From contig OZ252253.1 of the NCBI GenBank assembly GCA_965249775.1, positions 3,286,001-3,350,000 of the forward strand: a stretch of DNA of 64,000 nucleotides, written 5' to 3'. Source of the DNA: UBA822 sp965249775 (GTDB lineage Bacteria; Gemmatimonadota; Gemmatimonadetes; Longimicrobiales; Gaopeijiaceae). Below, in pieces: positions 49,202-56,900 of the stretch (position 1 is its first letter; each line of letters starts with the position of its first letter). Made by a program: the position numbers and the translations under genes. Under the pieces are notes generated by a model, which was not told where the DNA came from, ran no database searches, and saw only the letters and a program-made list of their open reading frames with translations.

Positions 49202-50140
49202 ATGTCTGACAGTCGCCTGAAACGCCCTAGAGGCTCGATATGCATGTGGAGCGCGGCCCTCGTCGCGCTTCTGGCCCTTCCCGCGACCGCTGCGTCTCAG
49301 CAACTCATAACCGCTGGAGGTGTCGGCGAGTTCGATTGGCCGAGTCCCGACGCGCAGATCTCATATGGGGATGACCAGTTTCAATTCGGATACCTTCGCC
49401 TGCCCGAGGGCCCAGGACCGCATCCCGTCATCGTCTTCATGCACGGGGGATGTTGGCTGTCCGTGTTCGACATCAGGTACACGGGTCTCGCCGAGCAGGC
49501 GTTCGCGGACGCCGGATACGCCGTGTGGAGCCTCGAATACCGGCGAGTGGGCAATGAAGGCGGTGGCTGGCCCGGGACCTTCCTCGACGTCGCGGCAGGG
49601 ACGGACCACCTCGCCGAGTTGGCTCGTGAGTACCCTCTGGATCTGGATCGAGTGATCGCCATCGGTCACTCGGCCGGTGGGCAACTCGCGTTGTGGCTGG
49701 CGGCGCGCGAGCGTATTCCGTCGTCCAGCGAGTTGTACTTGGCTGGGCCTCTAGACATCCACGGAGTTCTGGCGCTCGCTCCGGCACCGAATCTCGAGAC
49801 CCTGCACAGTTCGGGCGCTTGCGGCCCCGGTGTGAACGGGCTCATGGGTGGGTCGCCGAGTGCCTTTCCGGAGCGCTACCAGGCGGGGTCACCGATGCAG
49901 CTCATGCCTGTTGATGTGCCCCAGCGAGTGATCGTGGGTGCGCTCGACACCCAATTCGGCTCCAGCGGGCGGGCTTACTTCCAAGAGGCCCGCGCTGCAG
50001 GCAGATCCCCGGTCACGCTGCGTGAGGCACCCGAGTCGGGACACTTCGAGATGGTGGTGCCGGGCACGTCTACCTGGCCCATCACCTTACAGGAATTGGA
50101 GAGTCTGTCTGTTGAGGCGGCGGAGGCGCGGGACCGCTAG
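49202..50140 (+). CDS. Secreted alpha/beta hydrolase (BD-FAE/esterase type)
   Basis: 312 aa from ATG 49202; ATG 49244 with GAGG upstream is a strong alternative, since the first 14 codons coincide with a relic of a kinase gene start. HGGCWLS (oxyanion HGG), GHSAGGQLALWLAA (nucleophile Ser), GALDTQFG (Asp region) and ESGHFEMVVPG (His) form a full triad in the BD-FAE/HSL-like esterase pattern. A signal peptide (ALVALLALPATAASQQ) directs export. Substrate unknown. The folate-type SDR follows after 15 nt. Confidence 0.85.
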   Translation: MSDSRLKRPRGSICMWSAALVALLALPATAASQQLITAGGVGEFDWPSPDAQISYGDDQFQFGYLRLPEGPGPHPVIVFMHGGCWLSVFDIRYTGLAEQAFADAGYAVWSLEYRRVGNEGGGWPGTFLDVAAGTDHLAELAREYPLDLDRVIAIGHSAGGQLALWLAARERIPSSSELYLAGPLDIHGVLALAPAPNLETLHSSGACGPGVNGLMGGSPSAFPERYQAGSPMQLMPVDVPQRVIVGALDTQFGSSGRAYFQEARAAGRSPVTLREAPESGHFEMVVPGTSTWPITLQELESLSVEAAEARDR

Positions 50141-50155
50141 ACGTTTTCGCTGACT

Positions 50156-50902
50156 ATGGGAAACGCAGACACGAAGGTGGCTCTCGTGACCGGAGGCGCC
50201 CAACGCATCGGTGCCCGGCTGTGCCGCGCCCTCCACGAAGCCGGCTATACCATCGCCCTGCATTACCGGAGCTCCGCCGTTGCAGGCGAAGCCCTAGCCG
50301 CTGAGCTCAACGTTTTGCGGCGTGGATCGGTGACGTGTTTCCAGGCCGCCCTCGGAGATCGCAGCGCGGCAGAGAAGCTAGCGGGTGAGGTGATCGACCA
50401 TCTCGGCCGTGTCGACCTTCTGGTCAACAATGCTTCGACCTTCTACCCGACACCCATCGGCAGCGTCGGCGAGGAGGACTGGGACACCATCGTAGGAAGC
50501 AATCTCAAGGGACCGTTCTTTCTGAGCCAGGCGCTTTCCGAGACCTTGGCGCAGAACCGGGGAAGCATCATCAACATGATCGATATTCACGGCGAGAGGC
50601 CGCTTGCCGATCATTCGGTGTACAGCACGGCCAAGGCCGGGCTGGCTATGTTGACCAGGTCCCTGGCCCGGGAACTGGCGCCTGAGGTACGAGTGAACGG
50701 GATATCCCCGGGGGCGATTCTGTGGCCCAAGAGCGACGAGGCGGATGACATCGAGCGGAGGGAGCGCCAACTGCGGCGAGTGCCGCTCGGGAGGAAGGGC
50801 GATCCTCAGGACATTGCGGAAGTCGTGTTGTTCTTGGCGGAACGGGCCCCCTACATCACCGGGCAGGTCATCGCGGTAGATGGTGGGCGCAGCCTGACCT
50901 GA
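50156..50902 (+). CDS. Pteridine-reductase-like SDR (FolM type)
   Basis: 248 aa. VALVTGGAQRIGARLCRALHEAGYTIALHYRSS shows the pteridine-reductase signature: TGGAQRIG plus HYRSS in place of an acidic beta-2 residue, so NADPH. NNAST, MIDIHGERPLADHSVYSTAKAG (Tyr-Lys with Asp nearby) and ISPGAILWP are typical of FolM/PTR1. It would reduce dihydrobiopterin, dihydromonapterin or dihydrofolate. No folA is visible, and folB and folK lie immediately downstream on the other strand, so a folate or tetrahydropterin role is well supported by context. Confidence 0.83.
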   Translation: MGNADTKVALVTGGAQRIGARLCRALHEAGYTIALHYRSSAVAGEALAAELNVLRRGSVTCFQAALGDRSAAEKLAGEVIDHLGRVDLLVNNASTFYPTPIGSVGEEDWDTIVGSNLKGPFFLSQALSETLAQNRGSIINMIDIHGERPLADHSVYSTAKAGLAMLTRSLARELAPEVRVNGISPGAILWPKSDEADDIERRERQLRRVPLGRKGDPQDIAEVVLFLAERAPYITGQVIAVDGGRSLT

Positions 50903-50914
50903 CCTGGATCGGCG

Positions 50915-51433
50915 TCAGGTCTGCGGACTCGAGATCTGTACGCCGTCCCAGACGAAGTCGACTCGCCGCAACTCTTGCCCCCCAACGGCGAAGTCCCGCC
51001 ATAGATCGGCGTAGGACTTCTGCGCTATCGGGTGGATCTCGGCCCCCGCGATCTCGGCGAGAGGATACAAGACGAACGCGTTCTCGGTGATCTCTGTTCG
51101 TGGAAGCGAGACGCCGTCTACCACGCCCACAACGTCGTCGTAGGTCAGTAGATCCAAGTCCAGCGTTCTCGAGCTGAACCTCGGCGTGTCACGGCGTCGC
51201 TCACAGTCGTCCTCGATCTTCCGCAAGACTTCTGCGAGCGCACCGACGGACTGAGCGGTATCCAGCCCCACGGCGAGGTTGTAGAACGGGTCGCCTTGGA
51301 AACCCTCGGACTCGCTCTCGAAGACCGAGGACAAACGGAGCTCTCCGTAGGCGGCGGACAGGGCGTCCAGGGCGGCGCTCACATTGCGTTCACGATCGAC
51401 ATTGGTGCCCACGTTGACGTACGCACGAGCCAC
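50915..51433 (-). CDS. folK: 2-amino-4-hydroxy-6-hydroxymethyldihydropteridine pyrophosphokinase (HPPK)
   Basis: 172 aa from GTG 51433, overlapping the folB stop by one base (TAGTG); a longer upstream frame inside folB is not needed. ARAYVNVGTNVDRERNVSAAL (the SLGSN-like start, here VGTN), QGDPFYNLAVGLDT, EDDCERRRDTPRFSSRTLDLDLLTYDD (ATP/Mg-binding DLDLL) and LPRTEITENAFVLYPLAEIAG (family P-x-P-x-x-x-x-R-x-F-V-L-x-P, written here with variants) are present. The enzyme pyrophosphorylates the pterin in folate synthesis. Several consensus residues are substituted (E-N-A for E-R-A), but the core is retained. Confidence 0.85.
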   Translation of the reverse strand: MARAYVNVGTNVDRERNVSAALDALSAAYGELRLSSVFESESEGFQGDPFYNLAVGLDTAQSVGALAEVLRKIEDDCERRRDTPRFSSRTLDLDLLTYDDVVGVVDGVSLPRTEITENAFVLYPLAEIAGAEIHPIAQKSYADLWRDFAVGGQELRRVDFVWDGVQISSPQT

Positions 51434-51789
51434 TAGCTGCGCTCTCCCCGTTCGATGACGACACCCACGTCCGCGGCTCCTGTTACCGCGCCGGGCTTGC
51501 TCACCCGCAGGCGCAGCCACGTCACCCCGAACTCCTCGCGGACGATGTCGGAGACGTTCTCGGCCATACTCTCCACAAGCTGAAACTCGGCCCCTTCCAC
51601 GAAGTCGATGATCCGCTTGGCCACGGCCTTATAGTCTATCGTATCCGCAATATCGTCACTCTCGGCCGCCGCACGGATGTCGGTAGCCATCTCCAGATCG
51701 AGGCTCACGGTCTGGTGCACCTCGCGCTCCCAGTCGTTGACCCCGATGACGGTGTCGATCTTCAGGTCACGGATGTACACGATGTCCAT
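51433..51789 (-). CDS. folB: Dihydroneopterin aldolase
   Basis: 118 aa. MDIVYIRDLKIDTVIGVNDWEREVHQTVSLDLEM holds the DHNA start (I-G-V-x-D-W-E-R), DTIDYKAVAKRIIDFVEGAEFQLVESMAENVSDIVREEF contains the catalytic-region E-S/T-LAE-like block, and RLRVSKPGAVTGAADVGVVIERG has the terminal Lys-Pro (the L-x-K-P motif). It converts dihydroneopterin to hydroxymethyldihydropterin, the HPPK substrate, and is coupled to folK by stop/start overlap. Confidence 0.92.
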   Translation of the reverse strand: MDIVYIRDLKIDTVIGVNDWEREVHQTVSLDLEMATDIRAAAESDDIADTIDYKAVAKRIIDFVEGAEFQLVESMAENVSDIVREEFGVTWLRLRVSKPGAVTGAADVGVVIERGERS

Positions 51790-51827
51790 AGGGTTGTCGG
51801 ATAATCTCCCGTCGCAGAGTGGCGGAG

Positions 51828-52667
51828 CTAAATGTCCGCCAGCGCGCGCGCGACCGTGAGGTGATAGACCGTCTGCTGTCGTTCGTAGATGACCAGTGCC
51901 AGTCCTTCTGCTTGGGCCTCGCGGAGCACCTGACTGAAGATGGCTCCCAACTCGCGTGACTTGCGGGCCGAGACCGACTCGAGCGCCAAGTCCACGAACC
52001 GTGCGAGATGCGGGGCGAGCTCCGTTGGAACGTCCGGGAGGATCTCTTCGGGCGTGTCGGCGGGGGGCGCGAAGGCCGCGTAGGAGAGGTCCACGGTGGT
52101 GCCGAACTCGTGCGAGCTCGTCCCGGCGGCGGCGTTGCTGTTGGAGCGGCGCAGTCGTTGCTGACCCTGAGCGGTACGTAGCGAGCTGGTGACCTCGATT
52201 CGGTAGGGCGGAAGCCCCATCTCGGCGAGCCGCTCCTGGAAGCGCCTCCCGAGCACCTCGAGTAGGGTGCGCAGGTGGGGCACGACGTAGGCGGGGGAGG
52301 TACCTCGCCTGACGATCCAGTGATGCGTGCTGTCCTCAAGCTGGATGGGGCGCCCCGTGGCGATGAGCGAGTCCCTCACCGTGCGGCTCGTCACGCGGAC
52401 TCCAAGCGCACGAGCACGAGCCACGTGCTGGTCGTTCAGGAAACGCCGCAGCGCATCCTCCTCGGCCGGTGTCATGACCGGCAGTGGCCTTAGGATGCGC
52501 TCGGCCGAACCCGCGAGCCGGTCCGCAAGCCGGATCGTCTCCGACAGCACAGACTCGATCTGGACGAAGGTGGCTGCTCGCGCGGCTTCAACGGCAGCCT
52601 CCCGCTCACGCTCCGCTCGACCGCACGAGGGGAGCAGCAGGATCAAGCAAAGCGGCAGAGTACGCAT
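51828..52667 (-). CDS. DUF5715 lipoprotein, peptidase M15/VanY-like
   Basis: 279 aa. Lipoprotein signal MRTLPLCLILLLPSCGRAER (Cys15). The C-terminal half has the LD-/DD-carboxypeptidase-like arrangement: YRIEVTSSLRTAQGQQRLRRSN, SSHEFGTTVDLSY (SxHxxGxAxD-type metal site, His and Asp) and QTVYHLTVARALAD (final His). DUF5715 is annotated as related to D-alanyl-D-alanine carboxypeptidases. The exact spacing of SSHEFGTTVD supports a metal site, but activity is unproven. Possible peptidoglycan trimming in the periplasm. It is upstream of folB, with a 38-nt gap. Confidence 0.78.
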   Translation of the reverse strand: MRTLPLCLILLLPSCGRAEREREAAVEAARAATFVQIESVLSETIRLADRLAGSAERILRPLPVMTPAEEDALRRFLNDQHVARARALGVRVTSRTVRDSLIATGRPIQLEDSTHHWIVRRGTSPAYVVPHLRTLLEVLGRRFQERLAEMGLPPYRIEVTSSLRTAQGQQRLRRSNSNAAAGTSSHEFGTTVDLSYAAFAPPADTPEEILPDVPTELAPHLARFVDLALESVSARKSRELGAIFSQVLREAQAEGLALVIYERQQTVYHLTVARALADI

Positions 52668-52776
52668 GGCGGCTCCGGGGGGTGGGTCGAGGACGGAATC
52701 CCATCATGGGCTCGCGCGTACGTGCCGTCCAGTGGACGCCTCAGATCCCCCCCGACCGCGATTTGAATCTTCTCGC

Positions 52777-52821
52777 CTACGCCAGCAGGGAGGCCAACCA
52801 GGGAGTCGAGCCGAGCCACGC
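52777..52821 (-). pseudogene. Fossil 3' end of a DUF3667 gene
   Basis: 45 nt encode AWLGSTPWLASLLA and a stop, against AWLASTSWVASLLA at the end of the DUF3667 gene (21454-21498). The DNA is closely similar throughout. Upstream of it (on its own strand) there is no more of the gene, but directly a promoter-like block for the next plus-strand gene. It is a non-functional fragment. Confidence 0.7.
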
Positions 52822-52859
52822 TTGCGCCTACCCGCTCGCTCTCGGATGTTGACCTCGGT
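52822..52859 (+). promoter_or_regulatory. Conserved promoter-like block, copy B
   Basis: TTGCGC (52822-52827), 17 bp, GATGTT (52845-52850), with the shared core CTCTCGGATGTTGAC, 62 nt before the serine-hydrolase ATG. Similar blocks are at 17466 and 59408. Confidence 0.6.
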
Positions 52860-52911
52860 CCACTGCCCCCGTTCGCGGAGACCGGATCTGTTCCGCCAGA
52901 GGAGGAGACTG

Positions 52912-54009
52912 ATGGCACTGTGCAAGTCGAAGCGATCCTGCGTCGTATTGCTTGTCGGGCTCACCATTCTGATCTCGAGCGAAAACGCAGTGGGGCAGTC
53001 GATCTACTTTCCCGCTGACAACGGTATCTGGGAGCGGGTCGATCCAGCGTCGGTGGGATGGGATGCCGCGGGGCTGTCGGCGGCACTCGACGTAGCGGGC
53101 AGCCGCAAGTCCAGCGGGGTCTTGATCCTGCACCGGGGACGCATCCTGGCCGAGCGGTACTGGGAGGTCGACGATCCTTCCCGAGGGTATACCAACGGCG
53201 TGACGGGAGAAGATCCTCAGGGTCACGCTATAGAGGACGTGGCTTCAGCACAGAAGAGCGTCGTCGCGGTGCTGGTTGGGATCGCGCAGGAGCGAGGCCT
53301 GTTGCGGTTGGATGATCCGGTCACCAAGCACCTGGGGAGCGGTTGGTCGAACGCATCCGCGGAACAGGAGCAGGCTGTAACCGTCCAGCATCTGTTGAGC
53401 ATGAATAGCGGCCTGGCTACGGATATGAGCTTGGAGGCCGAGGCCGGAACCAAGTGGCTCTACAACACACCGGCCTATCACTACGTGATGCGTGTGATCG
53501 AAGCGGTTACCGGAGAGGATCGAAACGCTGTCACAGACGATTGGATCACAAGAGGGCTGGGTATGCACAACTCGTCATGGACGCCTCGTCCTCAAGCCAA
53601 CCCAGCCATTGGTGTGGGGTTTTCGACCACAGCTCGTGATCTGGCCAGGTTCGGTCTCATGGTCCAGGCCGGTGGTCGCTGGGGAGACCAGGTCATCGTC
53701 GGGGATACTGACTATCTGAGGGATATGCTGAGCCCAAGCCAGTCGCTCAACCCGGCCTACGGTTACCTGTGGTGGCTGAACGGCCAGGAGTTTTCGGTAG
53801 GGTTCAACGCTCAGGCCACCCGCAGAAGCGGTCCGCTTATTCCTTCGGCACCGCCCGACCTGGTGGCGATGCAGGGGGCCAGGGATCGGAAGCTTTATAG
53901 CATCCCCAGCCTCGGGCTGGTCATCACGCGCCTTGGTGATGCCGGTAGGGCCGATGGCGTAAGCTTCAATGAGGCCTTCTGGGAAGCGTTGATGAGGGCG
54001 AAGCGGTAG
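52912..54009 (+). CDS. Secreted class-C beta-lactamase-type serine hydrolase
   Basis: 365 aa from ATG 52912 with GGAGGAG at 52901-52907. Signal peptide (about 1-29, ending AVGQ). VASAQKSVVAVLVG gives Ser-x-x-Lys (SAQK), YNTPAYHYVMRVIEAVTG gives Tyr-x-x/Tyr-like motif 2, and GFSTTARDLARFGLMVQAGGRWGDQVI is the family centre. Near the end, SLGLVITRLGDA replaces the usual His-x-Gly motif region. It belongs to the EstB/6-aminohexanoate-hydrolase-like branch rather than true beta-lactamases. A long upstream frame overlaps DUF5715 on the other strand and is not coding. Confidence 0.87.
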   Translation: MALCKSKRSCVVLLVGLTILISSENAVGQSIYFPADNGIWERVDPASVGWDAAGLSAALDVAGSRKSSGVLILHRGRILAERYWEVDDPSRGYTNGVTGEDPQGHAIEDVASAQKSVVAVLVGIAQERGLLRLDDPVTKHLGSGWSNASAEQEQAVTVQHLLSMNSGLATDMSLEAEAGTKWLYNTPAYHYVMRVIEAVTGEDRNAVTDDWITRGLGMHNSSWTPRPQANPAIGVGFSTTARDLARFGLMVQAGGRWGDQVIVGDTDYLRDMLSPSQSLNPAYGYLWWLNGQEFSVGFNAQATRRSGPLIPSAPPDLVAMQGARDRKLYSIPSLGLVITRLGDAGRADGVSFNEAFWEALMRAKR

Positions 54010-54161
54010 GCCTCTCGACGCAGTAGTCCTCGCGAAAAAACTTCTGGCCGAACGGCCCCAGGGTTTCCTAGCTTTCAATTAGCACTTCGATCCTCTGCGA
54101 GTGAGACCCCCGACAACCGGGTGCGGCTCGAGGGTCATCACCGCGTTCCCAGGCAAAAAGC

Positions 54162-54815
54162 ATGCGAATTATTTCCAGAAGTCTCATTGGGCTCACCACC
54201 GCCCTGGCCCTCACCGTTGTCGCCTGTGGCGACATCGTTGGCACCGATACCGGCGTCGAGGAGCTCAGCGACGCCGAAGTAGCGGCTTTCGTGGATGAAT
54301 TTTTCGGGGCTTTCGACGCCGCCGAGGCCGATGCCGACGCCCAGGAGGCTGCGGCTGCACCGGCCCAGGCCGCGGTTTCCTTCGACGGGTCTCTCGCCTT
54401 GTCGGTGCCATGCGAATCGGGAACCTTCGATGTGAGCGGCTCGTTCGCTTTCACCTACGACGACGTGACGTTCGACGAGGACGGCAGGATTGCCGTGACC
54501 TTTGATCCGATGGCATGCGTGGTCAACGATGGCACGACTACGTGGACTCTGGACGGAGACCCTCACGTGGAGATCGTTGTCGAGTTCGCTACTGAGGGGG
54601 ATGCTGAGACGGTCGACGCCACGGTGAAGGGTGGATTCAGTTTCGCGAGTGACGCGCACTCCGGCAGTTGCGCCATTGACGTGACCTTCCACGGCGAAAG
54701 CGACGGCACCACCGCGAGCGTAAACACGGTCAGCGGGACGGTCTGCGGCGTAAACGCGAACACCATCGATGCCTTCGATAACATTGGTAGCGACGAGCCG
54801 ACGAACCCAGCCTAA
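54162..54815 (+). CDS. Hypothetical lipoprotein
   Basis: 217 aa. MRIISRSLIGLTTALALTVVACGDIVGTD is a lipoprotein signal (Cys22). Residues about 35-65 are Ala/Asp/Glu rich (AFDAAEADADAQEAAAAPAQ) and probably form a helix or linker. The rest alternates beta-strands, with two Cys pairs (VPCESG..MACVV and SGSCAID..VCGVN). No family is recognised. The gene ends 21 nt before a very strong hairpin terminator. Confidence 0.65.
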   Translation: MRIISRSLIGLTTALALTVVACGDIVGTDTGVEELSDAEVAAFVDEFFGAFDAAEADADAQEAAAAPAQAAVSFDGSLALSVPCESGTFDVSGSFAFTYDDVTFDEDGRIAVTFDPMACVVNDGTTTWTLDGDPHVEIVVEFATEGDAETVDATVKGGFSFASDAHSGSCAIDVTFHGESDGTTASVNTVSGTVCGVNANTIDAFDNIGSDEPTNPA

Positions 54816-54835
54816 GTACCACCAGTCGGGTTGAC

Positions 54836-54866
54836 ATGGCCGGGGGCGAGTGTCGCCCCCGGCCAT
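54836..54866 (+). terminator. Strong hairpin terminator
   Basis: ATGGCCGGGGGCGA and TCGCCCCCGGCCAT (54836-54849, 54853-54866) form a perfect 14-bp GC-rich stem with a GTG loop, followed by TGTTGTTT. Best terminator in the window. Confidence 0.9.
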
Positions 54867-54928
54867 TGTTGTTTGGCGCAAGTACTCTTTCCGATGTGCA
54901 CACCTTGACCGGTTCTTTTTGGTCGTTA

Positions 54929-54964
54929 ACTTTGAAAATCAAAGTGACTTTGAAAATCAGAGTG
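54929..54964 (+). promoter_or_regulatory. Tandem 18-bp repeats, each palindromic: probable operator
   Basis: ACTTTGAAAATCAAAGTG (54929-54946) is followed directly by the same 18-mer with one change (54947-54964). Each holds CTTTGA-AAA-TCAAAG. They lie just before the membrane-protein ATG (54973), and the operon encodes a winged-helix regulator. TTGACC at 54905 could be the -35. Confidence 0.7.
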
Positions 54965-54972
54965 AGGCCGAA

Positions 54973-55572
54973 ATGGACGTCGAAACGGACCAGGACGCTG
55001 GCAGGGAAGAACTCGCGGAGATCCGGTCGCTCATGGCTGAGAGTCAAGGGCTCCTCACAGGCAGCTGGCGACATCAACTGGTGTGGGGACTACTGACGGC
55101 GTTTGCCGTGTTGGGGATCTGGGTCGCGAATCGGCTCGAGTGGCTCCCGGCCCCGGTGTGGATCTTGGTCGTTGCCATTGTTCTGGGCTGGATGTACTCG
55201 CTGCTGTTTGCCCAACGTCGCGATCCGGTTGGAAACGTCGCCGCTAGGGCGTTTGGAGGGATCTGGCTCGGGTTGGGCGTGACGCTGACCTTGATCTTTG
55301 TAGTCCCAACGTTGACCGGCGCAGTGGCTCGCGAGAGCCTCCCGGGGCTCATGGCCTTTGTGTTCGGTGCGGGATACTTCTCGAGCGGATTCCTGTCTGG
55401 CCTACGTTGGCTCTCTGCCGTCGGGTTCGCATGGTGGGTGTCGGGTGTGGCGCTGCTCGTGTGGCGCGGCGTGGACTCTCTCCTCGCTTTGGGCGTTCTG
55501 TTGGTCGCACTCCAGGTTCTCCCGGCCCTCAAGCTCCGGTCGATGGAGCGGTCCCACGGCCAATCCCGATAG
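54973..55572 (+). CDS. Polytopic membrane protein in a winged-helix regulator operon
   Basis: 199 aa from ATG 54973, placed by GAGG 6-9 nt upstream and the tandem operator just before. An acidic head (MDVETDQDAGREELAEIRSLMAESQ, about 1-25) is followed by five to six transmembrane helices (about 35-55, 58-78, 88-110, 115-135, 140-160, 165-185). No family is recognised. The stop overlaps the regulator start (TAGTG). The family is often found beside HTH_34-type regulators, so it may be a sensor or the regulated target. Confidence 0.7.
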   Translation: MDVETDQDAGREELAEIRSLMAESQGLLTGSWRHQLVWGLLTAFAVLGIWVANRLEWLPAPVWILVVAIVLGWMYSLLFAQRRDPVGNVAARAFGGIWLGLGVTLTLIFVVPTLTGAVARESLPGLMAFVFGAGYFSSGFLSGLRWLSAVGFAWWVSGVALLVWRGVDSLLALGVLLVALQVLPALKLRSMERSHGQSR

Positions 55573-55886
55573 TGTCCGACGGTTCTTCGTTCGACTACCG
55601 GACGCTCGACGATGTCATCCACTCGCGGATCCGTCTGTCGATCATGGCGATCCTTGCCTCAGTGGACGACGCCACCTTCACTTACCTGCGTGAAAAGGTC
55701 GGCGCCACCGACGGGAATCTCGCGACGCACATGTCTCGACTCTCAGGAGCCGGATACGTGAGCGTCGAGAAGGGCTTGTCCGAAGGGCGCGCTACGTCGC
55801 GCTATGAACTCACCCCGCTCGGCAGGACTGCCTTCCGAGCCTATTTGGAGCGTATGGAAGCGCTCCTGGGAGATATCGACCGATGA
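55572..55886 (+). CDS. Winged-helix transcriptional regulator (ArsR/HTH_34-like)
   Basis: 104 aa from GTG 55572, overlapping the previous stop. DDVIHSRIRLSIMAILASVDDATFTYLREKVGATDGNLATHMSRLSGAGYVSVEKGLSEGRATSRYELTPLGRTAFRAYLERMEALL is the compact HTH_34 (MarR/ArsR-like) domain, with 'TDGNLATHMSRL' as recognition helix. These are dimeric repressors. The best target is the tandem palindrome at 54929. Its stop overlaps the DUF2306 start (ATGA). Confidence 0.85.
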   Translation: MSDGSSFDYRTLDDVIHSRIRLSIMAILASVDDATFTYLREKVGATDGNLATHMSRLSGAGYVSVEKGLSEGRATSRYELTPLGRTAFRAYLERMEALLGDIDR

Positions 55887-56476
55887 CGACCCTCGGCACC
55901 GTACACTTGTTTTTCTCCTTCATAGCCATCGGCGCGGGGGGAATCGTCGTAGCCATCGGGAAGGGCACCCGGTGGCACCGCACTGTCGGCCATGTCTATG
56001 CCACGGCGATGATCGGCGTGATCGTCACCGCCTTCTCGATCTACGGCCTGACGGGGAGTTTCGGTCCGTTCCACTTCGCTGCGATCGTGTCAGGGATCGC
56101 CATCTTCATGGGATTGACAACCGTGCTTCTCCGTCGTCCGCGGAAGGGTTGGATGGAGTCGCACGCCATCTGGATGAGTTGGTCCTACATCGGACTCATC
56201 GCTGCATTCTTTGCCGAAAGCCTCTCCCGATTCGTGATGCCACGAGTCGAGTCCATGCTGGAAGCGTACGAGCTCTGGTACGCCTTCTGGACTACGGTGG
56301 GCGTGACGAGCGTCGCCGTGTGCGTACTCGGTGCCATCCTCCTCAAGAAGCGACTTCCCGGGGCCCTCGCCTCGACGCCCGAGGCGATCCGGAGGGAAGA
56401 GCAGGCGCAGCGAGAGGCCGTGGGTACTGCCTCGGCTACTCCTGCTCCTCCTGTTCGTTCTTTGGACCTGACATGA
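55883..56476 (+). CDS. DUF2306-type membrane protein
   Basis: 197 aa, ATG overlapping the regulator stop. Five to six transmembrane helices with GKGTRWHRTVGHVYATAMIGVIVTAFSIYGL (the DUF2306 His/Tyr region), RKGWMESHAIWMSWSYIGLIAAFFAESLSRF, then a charged tail. DUF2306 proteins are membrane proteins of unknown function, often near stress-response or heme genes. It completes a three-gene operon under the tandem operator. The C-terminus overlaps the convergent small gene by 41 nt. Confidence 0.8.
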   Translation: MTTLGTVHLFFSFIAIGAGGIVVAIGKGTRWHRTVGHVYATAMIGVIVTAFSIYGLTGSFGPFHFAAIVSGIAIFMGLTTVLLRRPRKGWMESHAIWMSWSYIGLIAAFFAESLSRFVMPRVESMLEAYELWYAFWTTVGVTSVAVCVLGAILLKKRLPGALASTPEAIRREEQAQREAVGTASATPAPPVRSLDLT

Positions 56477-56657
56477 GCTTCCACAGTACCCAGATCACCA
56501 CGACCACACCGGCGATCATGGGAAGCCAGCCTATGAGATTCCACAGGATCGCGCCCCCGAGCACGACCGCCCCTCCCTGAAGCCACCCGACCACCTGCCC
56601 CGTGGTCTTGGCTCGGGTCACTTCCTTTTCAGTGTAGACCTTCTCGGGGAGATTCAT
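56436..56657 (-). CDS. Small single- or two-helix membrane protein
   Basis: 73 aa. MNLPEKVYTEKEVTRAKTTGQVVGWLQGGAVVLGGAILWNLIGWLPMIAGVVVVIWVLWKLMSGP carries a charged head, two hydrophobic segments (about 22-42 and 44-62) and a Glu-rich tail. No family is recognised. Its 3' end overlaps the DUF2306 gene on the other strand. Confidence 0.55.
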   Translation of the reverse strand: MNLPEKVYTEKEVTRAKTTGQVVGWLQGGAVVLGGAILWNLIGWLPMIAGVVVVIWVLWKLMSGPKNEQEEQE

Positions 56658-56900
56658 CGAGGCCGTTCCTCACAGCGTGCGCCCGTCGTCGTGTCGGCCT
56701 GCCCGACGAGCCGACAAACCCATGACGGACAGGATCTTAGGGCCCGCAACAACGGAGCGCCAGCCTTCTCGCGGCAGCACCACGATCGCTGGGGAATCCC
56801 TGCTTGACGGGCCTGGACCACCCCCTCACGTTACCCTGATCCGGCAATGGGCCTTGGTTTTTCCTATCTCTCGGGGATCGAGACCGCCTCGGAGGAACCC
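56658..56900. other. Intergenic region before the sialidase-like gene
   Basis: 243 bp. GGAGG at 56891-56895 serves the next gene. I see no convincing promoter hexamers, hairpins or ORF here. Confidence 0.4.

Noticed and set aside
1631..54074. Recurrent TAGCTT hexamer upstream of several starts (1631, 8127, 19198, 19668, 54069)
   Set aside because: Too short to be significant without a genome-wide count; two of the five sites are in duplicated leaders, and spacing to the start varies from 24 to 93 nt.
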